Source of the DNA: Bifidobacterium breve
GTDB taxonomy: Bacteria > Actinomycetota > Actinomycetes > UBA12327
Assembly: GCA_943332445.1 (NCBI GenBank)
Contig: CALQPL010000005.1
Coordinates: 1 to 13,467, forward strand
Length of the DNA: 13,467 bases
Direction of reading: 5' to 3'
The notes beneath the pieces are model-generated. The model saw nothing but the letters and a program-made list of their open reading frames with translations, had not been told where the DNA came from and ran no database searches. This document shows, one piece after another, positions 5,815 through 13,058 of the stretch (its first letter is position 1; each line of letters starts with the position of its first letter). The position numbers were made by a program, and so were the translations under genes.

Positions 5815-6795
5815 GTGAACGTTGTCGTGACCGGTTCTATCGCCACTGACCACTTGATGACGTTTCCAGGCAAGTTTGTAGATGCCCTTATTCCGGACAA
5901 GTTGGACTCCCTGTCGGTGTCCTTCCTCGTTGACGGCCTGGAGGTACGTCGCGGCGGAGTAGGCGCAAACATCGCGTTCGGTATGGGCGTTCTAGGTTTG
6001 AAGCCCACCTTGGTTGGTGCGGTGGGTAGCGACTTCGCCGATTACAACGCATGGCTTACACGCCATGGGGTCGATACCGATTCAGTCCACATCAGTGATG
6101 ACCTGCACACGGCACGCTTTGTGTGCACTACTGATCAAAACGCTTCGCAAATTGCCTCCTTCTATCCAGGAGCGATGGGACTTGCGCGCAACATTGAGCT
6201 GGCACCGATCGCGGCTCGACTAGGTGGCATTGATTTGGTCGTCATCGGACCTAACGATCCCGAGGCCATGCGCCGTCACACCCAAGACTGTCGCGACCAG
6301 GGGATCGCGTTTGTGGCGGATCCTTCGCAGCAACTGTCGAGCATGAGTGGCGACGAAATCATTGAGCTCATCGATGGGGCGACGTACCTTTTTACGAATG
6401 AATACGAAGCAGCCTTGACCGAATCGAAGACTGGATGGTCAGCCGATCGGATTTTGGACAGTGTGGGGACTCGAGTGACAACGCTGGGATCCAAGGGCGC
6501 CCGCGTGGAAAGCAAGGGACAGCAAGCCATCGAAGTTCCGGTCCCGGCTGAGGAGCGCATTGCCGATCCGACGGGTGTGGGCGATGCGTTCCGCGCGGGA
6601 TACCTCAGCGCCACGGCATGGGGACTCGAACCACGCCTGTGTGCACAAGTGGGATCGCTCTTGGCCACCTACGTCGTTGAAACGGTGGGGACGCAGGAGT
6701 ACTACTTCACCACCGATCAATTCATCGCGCGGTTTGAACAGGCCTACGGTGCTGACGGGGCAGAAAGTCTCGGAGCACACCTGAAGTCAGCGTGA
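5815..6795 (+). CDS. adoK: Adenosine kinase, PfkB/ribokinase family (mycobacterial AdoK type)
   Basis: The enzyme phosphorylates adenosine to AMP with ATP in purine salvage, in the cytosol. The 326-residue product carries the PfkB signatures: an N-terminal nucleoside-binding start VTGSIATDHLMTFPG (5-19), the two-glycine hinge RRGGVGANIAFG (45-56), and the catalytic and anion-hole motif DPTGVGDAFRAG (251-262) with base Asp257. The blocks SFLVDGL, HTARFVCTTD, ASFYPGAMGLARNI and ADPSQQL, as well as the C-terminal GTQEY, closely match what I know of M. tuberculosis AdoK (Rv2202c). That is why adenosine is preferred over ribose or fructose as substrate. A generic carbohydrate kinase remains possible. 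The GTG start has GAGG six bases upstream. The stop overlaps the aat start (GTGA), so the two are translationally coupled. Confidence 0.9.
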   Translation: MNVVVTGSIATDHLMTFPGKFVDALIPDKLDSLSVSFLVDGLEVRRGGVGANIAFGMGVLGLKPTLVGAVGSDFADYNAWLTRHGVDTDSVHISDDLHTARFVCTTDQNASQIASFYPGAMGLARNIELAPIAARLGGIDLVVIGPNDPEAMRRHTQDCRDQGIAFVADPSQQLSSMSGDEIIELIDGATYLFTNEYEAALTESKTGWSADRILDSVGTRVTTLGSKGARVESKGQQAIEVPVPAEERIADPTGVGDAFRAGYLSATAWGLEPRLCAQVGSLLATYVVETVGTQEYYFTTDQFIARFEQAYGADGAESLGAHLKSA

Positions 6796-7529
6796 GCTTG
6801 CATCCGCCGGTCGAGCCGACACCGAATCAGTGGTACTTACCTGACCTAGCTCTGGCTCCAGATGATGAGGACCTAGTCGGAGTTGGCGCTGACCTAGAAC
6901 CGGGAACTTTGCTAGCGGCGTATCGCAGCGGCCTGTTCCCTATGCACGTCAACATTGATGATGAGCGGCCTGTGGGCTGGTGGTCGCCTAATCCGCGAGC
7001 GGTCATTGACAGCGTCTATATCTCCCGGTCCTTGCGTCGATCGTTGAAGCGTTTTCAGGTCACGGTTGATACCGACTTTTCGGCCGTGATGGCCGCTTGT
7101 GCGCGAGGGCATGAGGACGGGCAGTGGATTGATGACGAGATCACCCATGCGTTCCATCGGCTTTTTGATCTGGGTTGGGCGCACAGCGTTGAAGTCCGGA
7201 CCAGCGAAGGAGAGCTCGTTGGCGGCCTCTACGGGGTCAGTATCGGCGGATTCTTCGCTGGCGAATCCATGTTTCATGTCGTTCCTGATGCATCAAAAGT
7301 TGCTCTGGTGCACCTGAAGGCGATTCTGGATGCCAATGGTGATGCACGCAATGTGCTCGATGTGCAATGGCGCACGGATCACTTGGCCAGCATGGGTGCG
7401 GTGGAATTGCCAAGGACTGAATATGTGGTGCGCCTTGAGCAGGCACTTGCTGCACCGACGATCAACTTCGAAGCGCTTAGTCGCCGAGCGGTGCGCCTAT
7501 GGCTTGAAGCACGCGAGGCAGCGCAGTAA
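6792..7529 (+). CDS. aat: Leucyl/phenylalanyl-tRNA--protein transferase
   Basis: Aat transfers Leu or Phe from aminoacyl-tRNA to the N-terminal Arg or Lys of proteins, marking them for ClpS/ClpAP-type degradation (N-degron pathway). The 245-residue product is the normal length and has the family blocks in order: LVGVGADLEPGTLLAAYRSGLFP (28-50), WWSPNPRAVI (63-72), the WIDDEI...GWAHSVE block (112-134), GGLYGVSIGGFFAGESMF (144-161) and LDVQ...HLASMGAVELPR (189-208). The GTG start overlaps the adoK stop, and no strong Shine-Dalgarno is near, so it probably depends on coupling. Its last 53 bp overlap the 3' end of the cysteine desulfurase gene on the other strand. Confidence 0.96.
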   Translation: MSLHPPVEPTPNQWYLPDLALAPDDEDLVGVGADLEPGTLLAAYRSGLFPMHVNIDDERPVGWWSPNPRAVIDSVYISRSLRRSLKRFQVTVDTDFSAVMAACARGHEDGQWIDDEITHAFHRLFDLGWAHSVEVRTSEGELVGGLYGVSIGGFFAGESMFHVVPDASKVALVHLKAILDANGDARNVLDVQWRTDHLASMGAVELPRTEYVVRLEQALAAPTINFEALSRRAVRLWLEAREAAQ

Positions 7530-8595
7530 GGAATTCCGCAACATCATCTTCCGTAGTGCGATCGGTTAATCCGATGCGGATGTTTCCGTAGGTTTCGATT
7601 CCCATGGCAAGCAGCACATGTGATGGATCCAGACTCATGCTTGAGCACGCAGATCCTGAAGCAACGCTGATGCCTAGCCGGTCCAGGTGTTCGACGAGCA
7701 CATCACCTGCGATGCGGGGTGCATTCACGGTGAGCAGGTGAGCTGCGTGCTTCGTGGGGTGCCCAACCACATCGATGCCATCGATTCCGTTGACCACCAT
7801 GCGAATGTGGTTGTTCAATTCCTTGAGCCGTTCGCCGTTTTCTCGTCGGTCGTGGTCGGCTTGTACGAGCGAGGCGGCTGCCGCCATGAGGGCGGGGATA
7901 TTGGGGAAGCCTTGACCGGACACTCCTAAAGCGTGCGTTGAATCCGAGGGATGCCACGGAGTGCCGGTGCGAATCACGAGTAGGCCAATGCCTGCGGGGC
8001 CACCCCATTTATGTGCGCTTGCTGTGAGCACATCCCATTGCTGCGGAATCTCGGCTCGACCCACGCTCTGTGCGGCGTCGACGAGGTAGGGGACAGCATG
8101 GGCTTGGCACAGTCCAGCAATCACATCGGTGTCCTGCTGGATTCCGGTTTCTTGATTGACCGACTGCACGGCCACCAACCGCGCACCATGTGAGGTGAGG
8201 AGCGCTTCAAGTTCAGCGGCATCGACCAGCCCCATGGAGTCAACGGGCAAGAGGGTGGTTTCTGCGTTACCGAGTGAGTGGGTGGCATTGATCACACTGC
8301 TGTGTTCAACGGCACTCACCACGACGGGAGATGTCTCGCGGCGACGTGCATGGTTGAGTCCACGAACCGCTGACTGAACAGCGGTTGTTCCTGAGCTAAG
8401 GATGTGGAGTTCGTCACGTCGGACAGCGAGGACCTCAGCAATGGTCTGGTGCGCTTCTTCGGCCAGAAGTTGGGACTTTCGGCCCTGCGCGTGCAAACGC
8501 GCCGGATCAGCCCATCCGTCAGCAAGGGCCTGGAGGAAGGCGCGCTGTCCCGCAGGATTCAACGGCTGCGAACTGCCCGCATCGAGGTACGCCAC
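7477..8595 (-). CDS. Cysteine desulfurase (NifS/IscS-like, aminotransferase class V)
   Basis: This PLP enzyme removes sulfur from cysteine as a persulfide, for Fe-S clusters or thio-cofactors. The 372-residue product has the key residues: His98 (SAVEHSSV), the NQETG block (147-151), Asp173 and Gln176 (LVDAAQSVGR), the PLP lysine Lys196 (SAHKWGGPAGIG) and the persulfide cysteine Cys317 (ASGSACSS). The C-terminal RIGLTDRTTEDDVAEF is typical of the IscS/NifS group I rather than SufS. The start is GTG, six bases after a TAGGTT box, so the mRNA is probably leaderless. It runs convergently into aat with a 53-bp overlap and diverges from ctaC. Whether it serves general Fe-S assembly, NadA or tRNA thiolation cannot be told from sequence, and no scaffold gene adjoins it. 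Confidence 0.93.
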   Translation of the reverse strand: MAYLDAGSSQPLNPAGQRAFLQALADGWADPARLHAQGRKSQLLAEEAHQTIAEVLAVRRDELHILSSGTTAVQSAVRGLNHARRRETSPVVVSAVEHSSVINATHSLGNAETTLLPVDSMGLVDAAELEALLTSHGARLVAVQSVNQETGIQQDTDVIAGLCQAHAVPYLVDAAQSVGRAEIPQQWDVLTASAHKWGGPAGIGLLVIRTGTPWHPSDSTHALGVSGQGFPNIPALMAAAASLVQADHDRRENGERLKELNNHIRMVVNGIDGIDVVGHPTKHAAHLLTVNAPRIAGDVLVEHLDRLGISVASGSACSSMSLDPSHVLLAMGIETYGNIRIGLTDRTTEDDVAEFLTALPRVLQAIGAPLGD

Positions 8596-8607
8596 GCTGT
8601 GAACCTA
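8596..8607 (-). promoter_or_regulatory. -10 box of a leaderless promoter for cysteine desulfurase
   Basis: On the reverse strand TAGGTT (8602-8607) is followed by six bases (CACAGC) and the GTG at 8595. There is no Shine-Dalgarno sequence between them. It is the third gene in the window with TANNNT exactly six bases before the start codon. Confidence 0.5.
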
Positions 8608-8739
8608 CCGCCGGACCCTTACACGCTGGACAGGCACTCTGGCGTAGGGTTAGCACGTAGGAAAACACCCTCGCACTAGGCGTGGCGCCCGCCTGAACTC
8701 AGCCACCTTCGTGCTCATGAATGGCAAGAAAGGCAACGC
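8608..8739 (+). promoter_or_regulatory. ctaC upstream region
   Basis: This holds the promoter of the oxidase operon and its leader. A TAGGGT at 8645-8650 fits the actinobacterial -10, with TTACAC (8619-8624) as a poor -35 at 20 bp. In the leader, AGGCG (8678-8682) can pair with CGCCT (8690-8694), or GTGGC (8682-8686) with GCCAC (8702-8706); these are mutually exclusive. AGAAAGG (8727-8733) is the ctaC ribosome-binding site. An eight-codon reading frame ATG 8717 to TGA 8743 overlaps the ctaC start. The boundaries of the real promoter are uncertain. Confidence 0.35.
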
Positions 8740-9657
8740 GTGAGCCCGCACCGAATCTCGAGCCACACCAGCAAGCCTGGGCCGGTTTCGCGACACAAGT
8801 GGTTGGCCTTAGGACTTGTAGTTCTGGCTTCCACTCTTGCTGGATGTTCTGCCCAAGAGATGCCTCGCTTGGCCATGCCGGAACCGGCCACCGAAGAGGG
8901 CAACACCATCTTGTTCTTGTGGCAGACCTCGTGGATCGCAGCTCTCGTTGTCGGTGCCATTACCTGGGGATTAATTGCTTGGGCCGTCGTTGCCTACAGT
9001 CGACGTCGTCGTCCGGGATACCCCGAGCAGACGCGGTACAACATGCCGATTGAAATCTTGTACACCGTCATCCCGTTCGTCATGATCGGTGTCCTGTTCT
9101 ACTTCACAGCACGCGATGAAACGAAGCTGACCAAGCTTTCCTCCGATTACGACCACACAGTGGGAGTTGTCGGATTCCGCTGGGCATGGACCTTTAACTA
9201 CATCGAAGAAAAGGCTTATGAGGTGGGCACGCCGGCCACCAATAACGCCGAAGTCGATGTCAAGGCCAAGAACCCCGAGGTGGGCTACACCGGTCCGACC
9301 CTGTGGTTGCCTGTCAACGAGAAGGTGCGCTTCGTTTTGAACTCACCGGACGTGATCCACTCGTTCTACGTTCCGGCCTTCCTGTTCAAGATGGACGTCA
9401 TCCCCGGTCGCACCAACCAGTTTGAGCTCACCCCGAACAAGTTGGGCACGTACTCCGGCAAGTGCACCGAGTTGTGTGGCATCGACCACTCACGGATGCT
9501 CTTCAACGTCAAGGTTGTCACCAAGAAGGAATACCTCGCCCACATCGCTGAACTCAAGGCGCGTGGTCAAAATGGTGAACTCAAGTCATCTCGAATTTCA
9601 AATCAAGCAGATAAGGGCCAGGGGTTTAGCACCATTGGCGGAAAGGGCGACAACTAA
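8740..9657 (+). CDS. ctaC: Cytochrome c oxidase subunit II (aa3 type)
   Basis: Subunit II carries the CuA centre that accepts electrons from cytochrome c (in actinobacteria, from the bc1 complex's own cytochrome) and passes them to subunit I. The 305-residue product has a lipobox (STLAGC, Cys36), then two membrane helices (about 58-87 and 105-123) and an extracytoplasmic cupredoxin domain. The CuA ligands are all present: His207 (DVIHSFY), Cys242, Glu244, Cys246 and His250 (GKCTELCGIDHSRM) plus Met253. The aromatic electron-entry patch FRWAWTFNY is at 146-154. No fused cytochrome c domain follows. GTG is chosen because of AGAAAGG upstream and the position of the signal peptide. The stop overlaps the ctaD start (TAATG). 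Confidence 0.97.
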   Translation: MSPHRISSHTSKPGPVSRHKWLALGLVVLASTLAGCSAQEMPRLAMPEPATEEGNTILFLWQTSWIAALVVGAITWGLIAWAVVAYSRRRRPGYPEQTRYNMPIEILYTVIPFVMIGVLFYFTARDETKLTKLSSDYDHTVGVVGFRWAWTFNYIEEKAYEVGTPATNNAEVDVKAKNPEVGYTGPTLWLPVNEKVRFVLNSPDVIHSFYVPAFLFKMDVIPGRTNQFELTPNKLGTYSGKCTELCGIDHSRMLFNVKVVTKKEYLAHIAELKARGQNGELKSSRISNQADKGQGFSTIGGKGDN

Positions 9658-11351
9658 TGACCCTCCTTGATGAGCCATTGACCGCCTCGCCGGCTAATAG
9701 CCCCGTCTCACCGAAGCAGCGCTCGTTGGGCGCAGTGGTGGTTAGCTGGGTCACGAGCACCGACCACAAGGTGATCGGTTACCTGTACTTGATTACCTCG
9801 TTCGTGTTCTTCCTGATTGCTGGCTTGATGGCCATGCTGATCAGGGCCGAGCTTTTTTCGCCTGGCTTGCAGTTCGTTACCAACGAGCAGTACAACCAGA
9901 TGTTCACGATGCACGGCACATTGATGCTCTTTTTGTTTGCGACTCCTTTGTTCGTTGGATTCGGCAATGTCATCATGCCGTTGCAAATCGGATCACCAGA
10001 CGTGGCTTTCCCACGCTTGAACATGGTGAGTTACTGGTTCTTCCTCTTCGGTGGAATCATCGTGACCGCTGGATTCTTGACTCAGCAGGGCGCAGCTGAC
10101 TTTGGTTGGTTTGCCTACGCGCCTCTCAACGACGCGGTTAACTCACCCAGCCTGGGTGCGGACATGTGGATTATGGGGTTGGCTCTTTCTGGCCTGGGAA
10201 CAATTCTGGGATCGGTGAACTTCATCACCACCATCATCTGTATGCGCATGCCCGGCATGACGATGTTCCGGATGCCAATCTTCACCTGGAACATCTTGGC
10301 GACCTCGGTGTTGGTCATCATGGTCTTCCCAGTGCTCGCCGCGTGTTTGCTCGTGCTGGAGATCGATCGTAAATTCGGCGCCTTGATCTTTGATGCCGAT
10401 AACGGTGGGGCACTTTTGTGGCAACACCTGTTCTGGTTCTTCGGTCACCCTGAGGTGTACATCCTGGCCTTGCCATTCTTCGGCATCATCTCGGAAATCC
10501 TTCCTGTCTTTAGCCGCAAGCCCATCTTTGGTTACAAGGGCCTTGTCATCGCCACGCTGGCCATTGCCGGCCTGTCGATGTCGGTGTGGGCTCACCACAT
10601 GTACGTCACCGGTGGAGTCCTTCTTCCTTTCTTCGCGGCACTGACGATGTTGATCGCCGTACCAACTGGCGTGAAGTTCTTCAACTGGATCGGCACGATG
10701 TGGCGCGGTTCGTTGTCCTTTGAGACGCCCATGTTGTGGTCGATTGGATTCTTGGTCACGTTCTTGTTCGGTGGATTGACCGGCATTATTTTGGCCGCGC
10801 CACCACTGGACTTTGCGGTGTCGGACTCCTACTTTGTGGTGGCTCACTTCCACTACGTCGTCTTCGGCACCGTGGTGTTCGCCATGTTTGCGGGCTTCTA
10901 CTTCTGGTGGCCCAAGATGACCGGCAAGATGCTCGACGAGCGTTTGGGCAAGATCCACTTCTGGCTGTTGTTCATCGGCTTCCACACCACGTTCTTGATC
11001 CAGCACTGGTTGGGCGTCAAGGGCATGCCTCGTCGCTATGCCGACTACTTGCCACAGGATGGCTACGCCGGCATGAACCAAATTTCTAGCCTGGGATCCT
11101 TCCTTCTTGGAATTTCCACCCTGTTCTTCTTGTGGAACGTCATCAAGACGTGGCGCACCGCTCCTAAGGTCGAAACCAATGACCCGTGGGGATGGGGACG
11201 CTCACTGGAATGGGCCACGTCGTGCCCACCACCACGCCACAACTTTGTGACCTTGCCACGCGTTCGTTCAGAAAGTCCTGCATTCGACCTGAACCACCCT
11301 GAATACGCAGCCCTCGAAGCTCGCGTTGCAGCGAACGGAGCAGCCAAGTGA
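9657..11351 (+). CDS. ctaD: Cytochrome c oxidase subunit I (aa3 type, A1 family)
   Basis: This is the catalytic subunit, a membrane protein expected to have 12 helices, that reduces O2 to water and pumps protons. The 564 residues contain His86 (heme a, MHGTLMLFLFA), His264 with the cross-linked Tyr268 (GHPEVYILALPF), His313/His314 for CuB (WAHHMYVTG), His397 (heme a3) and His399 (heme a) in VVAHFHYVVFG. Glu266 in GHPEVY and Asp115 (GSPDVAFPR) mark the D proton channel, and Lys340 (PTGVKFFNW) the K channel. This makes it a heme-copper oxidase of the A1 type. The C-terminal cytoplasmic tail is about 60 residues. It overlaps ctaC by one base and ctaF by four. ctaE and ctaB are not in the window; in many actinobacteria ctaE is next to qcrCAB. 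Confidence 0.99.
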   Translation: MTLLDEPLTASPANSPVSPKQRSLGAVVVSWVTSTDHKVIGYLYLITSFVFFLIAGLMAMLIRAELFSPGLQFVTNEQYNQMFTMHGTLMLFLFATPLFVGFGNVIMPLQIGSPDVAFPRLNMVSYWFFLFGGIIVTAGFLTQQGAADFGWFAYAPLNDAVNSPSLGADMWIMGLALSGLGTILGSVNFITTIICMRMPGMTMFRMPIFTWNILATSVLVIMVFPVLAACLLVLEIDRKFGALIFDADNGGALLWQHLFWFFGHPEVYILALPFFGIISEILPVFSRKPIFGYKGLVIATLAIAGLSMSVWAHHMYVTGGVLLPFFAALTMLIAVPTGVKFFNWIGTMWRGSLSFETPMLWSIGFLVTFLFGGLTGIILAAPPLDFAVSDSYFVVAHFHYVVFGTVVFAMFAGFYFWWPKMTGKMLDERLGKIHFWLLFIGFHTTFLIQHWLGVKGMPRRYADYLPQDGYAGMNQISSLGSFLLGISTLFFLWNVIKTWRTAPKVETNDPWGWGRSLEWATSCPPPRHNFVTLPRVRSESPAFDLNHPEYAALEARVAANGAAK

Positions 11352-11746
11352 AGGTTGAGGGATACCTCTTCGGATTCGGCACGGTCACGTATGTGATCTT
11401 GGGCAGCCTCTACTGGTTCCTCAGTCACGAGCCCGTGGGAACCACTGCCCTGGCATTGACTGCCGGTATGGCGTTCTTGATCGCCTTTTATGTGTTGTTC
11501 ACCGGACGTCAGGTAGATCCTCGTCCCGAGGATGCGCTCGAAGCTGACGTTGTTGATTACGCAGGGGAGTACGGGTTCTTCAGCCCCACTTCGTGGTGGC
11601 CGTTGCCCGTGGGCTTCTTCGCTGCTCTGACCGGTACCGGTCTGATTGTGGGCTGGTGGCTGTTCTTCCTGGCCGTCTTGGGCTTGATGTTGAGCCTGGT
11701 GGGCTTTGTTTTTGAGTACTACCGTGGCGAGCAGGCAACCCTTTAG
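11348..11746 (+). CDS. ctaF: Actinobacterial cytochrome c oxidase subunit IV (CtaF)
   Basis: CtaF is a small integral-membrane subunit of the actinobacterial aa3 oxidase and bc1-aa3 supercomplex, needed for assembly or stability. The 132-residue product has four predicted membrane segments (about 5-25, 31-52, 85-103 and 104-124). Between the second and third is the conserved loop with GRQVDPRPED (53-62) and GEYGFFSPTSWWPLPVG (73-89). This layout and motif are those of the family. The GTG start overlaps the ctaD stop (GTGA), with GGAG (11337-11340) seven bases upstream, so it is translated as part of the ctaC-ctaD-ctaF operon. The gene order matches the actinobacterial pattern of ctaC followed by ctaF, here with ctaD between them. 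Confidence 0.94.
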   Translation: MKVEGYLFGFGTVTYVILGSLYWFLSHEPVGTTALALTAGMAFLIAFYVLFTGRQVDPRPEDALEADVVDYAGEYGFFSPTSWWPLPVGFFAALTGTGLIVGWWLFFLAVLGLMLSLVGFVFEYYRGEQATL

Positions 11747-11755
11747 GCCTGTTTT
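11732..11755 (+). terminator. Possible terminator of the ctaCDF operon
   Basis: CAGGC (11732-11736) can pair with GCCTG (11747-11751) around a ten-base loop, and TTTT follows immediately (11752-11755). A G-T pair at 11731/11752 could extend the stem. The hairpin encloses the ctaF stop codon. The stem is short, so termination may be partial and some read-through into the transpeptidase gene is possible. Confidence 0.35.
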
Positions 11756-11806
11756 GCCCTGTCAAAGACGCAAATTCGCCCTTCTGCGCCCATAATTGAT
11801 GATGTT

Positions 11807-13039
11807 ATGAAGCGAACTTCCCCTACCCTGATCGCCGCCTGCATCGTGCTCTCCGTGAGCGTGATCTTGACGGCGTGCTCTGGGGCATCGACTGATAGTT
11901 CCGCGTCCAAGGGTGGGGCTGGAACTAATGCAGACTCTGGTCCGGATTTGTCGCTTGTTACCCCTGGCACCGGTTCATCCTCATCTCGCGCGACCGTATT
12001 GTTCGCGCCCGGTGACCCGCAGGCAAGTGTGGCGCCCGATGCCGAACTCAAGGTTGTTGCTGCCGGCGGAAAGCTCACCTCGGTGGTCATCAAGGCCAAG
12101 GACGGGACCCAGATTTCTGGAGCACTCTCACCTGCGGCCGACGTGTGGACATCATCGCCGCAAACGTTGCCCTTTGGTCAGACGTTTACCGCGCAGGCCT
12201 TCGCCGTTGACCGCGAGGGAGTGTCCACTTCTGCGTCAACGACGTTCAAAGTGCGTAACGCGGATTTGGTGAGTGCCAATATTTCGCCAGGGGAAAACGC
12301 GGTCGTTGGGGTAGGGATGCCCATCGTTGTTCGATTTAGTCGAGCGCCATCGGATCAGGCGGCTGTTCAAAGTGCCCTGAGTGTGTCCTCCACACCAGCC
12401 GTTGAAGGTGCGTGGGGCTGGGTGAGCGATTCGGAAGTTCACTGGCGCCCGAAGAACTATTGGCCAGCAGGCACTGATGTCACAGTTCGAGCCTCTTTGG
12501 GTGATTTGAGCATTGGCAATGACCAGACTGGCTCCAAATCAGTCTCTCGCAGTTTCCGCATTGGTAAAGCCACGGTTCTCAAGGTGGGTATTGATACCCA
12601 CCAGATGACGGTGACAAGCGGTGGCTCTGTGGTGCGCACCATTCCCATCACCACGGGTAAAGAAGGCTTCACCACGCGCAGCGGCATCAAGGTCATCATG
12701 TCCAAGGAGCGCTCACGCATCATGGACAGTGTCACGGTGGATATTCCTAGTGGCTCGAGTGAGGCCTATCGGCTCAAGGTCGAGTACGCCATGCGACTGA
12801 CCAACTCCGGCGAGTTCATTCACGCTGCGCCCTGGTCGGTAGGGGCACAAGGTCGACGCAATGTCAGCCATGGGTGCACCGGCATGAGCATGAGCAACGC
12901 ATCGTGGATTTACGACTTCGCCAAGGTGGGAGACCCGGTGGAATACACCGGTTCACTCAAGCCCATGACCTTGACCAACGGATATGGCGACTGGAACTTG
13001 TCGTGGAAGTCGTGGGGCAAGCGCTCAGCTGCTGTGTAG
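11807..13039 (+). CDS. L,D-transpeptidase lipoprotein (Ig-like domains plus YkuD domain)
   Basis: Such enzymes form 3-3 cross-links in peptidoglycan or attach proteins to it, outside the membrane. The 410-residue product has a signal peptide with lipobox VILTAC (Cys24), a Ser/Gly-rich linker to about 60, and two Ig-like domains (about 62-150 and 155-253). A YkuD catalytic domain follows (about 256-381), then a 29-residue tail. The catalytic motif is His339, then 14 residues, then SHGC (354-357) with nucleophile Cys357. The sequence around it (SNASWIYDFAKVGDPVEY) resembles mycobacterial Ldt proteins. The residue usually Asn or Arg two places after Cys is Gly359. There is no Shine-Dalgarno before the ATG; CATAAT at 11791-11796 could be a -10 giving a leader of only a few bases. 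Its stop is 10 bp from the convergent substrate-binding protein gene. Confidence 0.92.
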   Translation: MKRTSPTLIAACIVLSVSVILTACSGASTDSSASKGGAGTNADSGPDLSLVTPGTGSSSSRATVLFAPGDPQASVAPDAELKVVAAGGKLTSVVIKAKDGTQISGALSPAADVWTSSPQTLPFGQTFTAQAFAVDREGVSTSASTTFKVRNADLVSANISPGENAVVGVGMPIVVRFSRAPSDQAAVQSALSVSSTPAVEGAWGWVSDSEVHWRPKNYWPAGTDVTVRASLGDLSIGNDQTGSKSVSRSFRIGKATVLKVGIDTHQMTVTSGGSVVRTIPITTGKEGFTTRSGIKVIMSKERSRIMDSVTVDIPSGSSEAYRLKVEYAMRLTNSGEFIHAAPWSVGAQGRRNVSHGCTGMSMSNASWIYDFAKVGDPVEYTGSLKPMTLTNGYGDWNLSWKSWGKRSAAV

Positions 13040-13058
13040 CCAGTTGTTCTTACTGGCT
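13038..13058. terminator. Hairpin over both stop codons of the transpeptidase and the binding-protein gene
   Basis: AGCCAGT (13038-13044) pairs perfectly with ACTGGCT (13052-13058) around a seven-base loop. The forward stop TAG (13037-13039) and the reverse-strand stop (13050-13052) both overlap the structure, which fills the 10-bp intergenic gap. It is probably a shared bidirectional terminator, although the stem is short and there is no long U-tract. Confidence 0.5.

Noticed and set aside
8721..9053. 110-codon forward frame overlapping the start of ctaC
   Set aside because: Out of frame with ctaC, which has a signal peptide, lipobox and CuA ligands. No domain is recognisable in the alternative frame.
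10143..11081. 312-codon open frame on the reverse strand inside ctaD
   Set aside because: It is wholly antisense to the strongly conserved ctaD. Its translation is rich in His, Gln, Asp and Arg with no recognisable domain, as expected from the complement of a membrane-protein gene.
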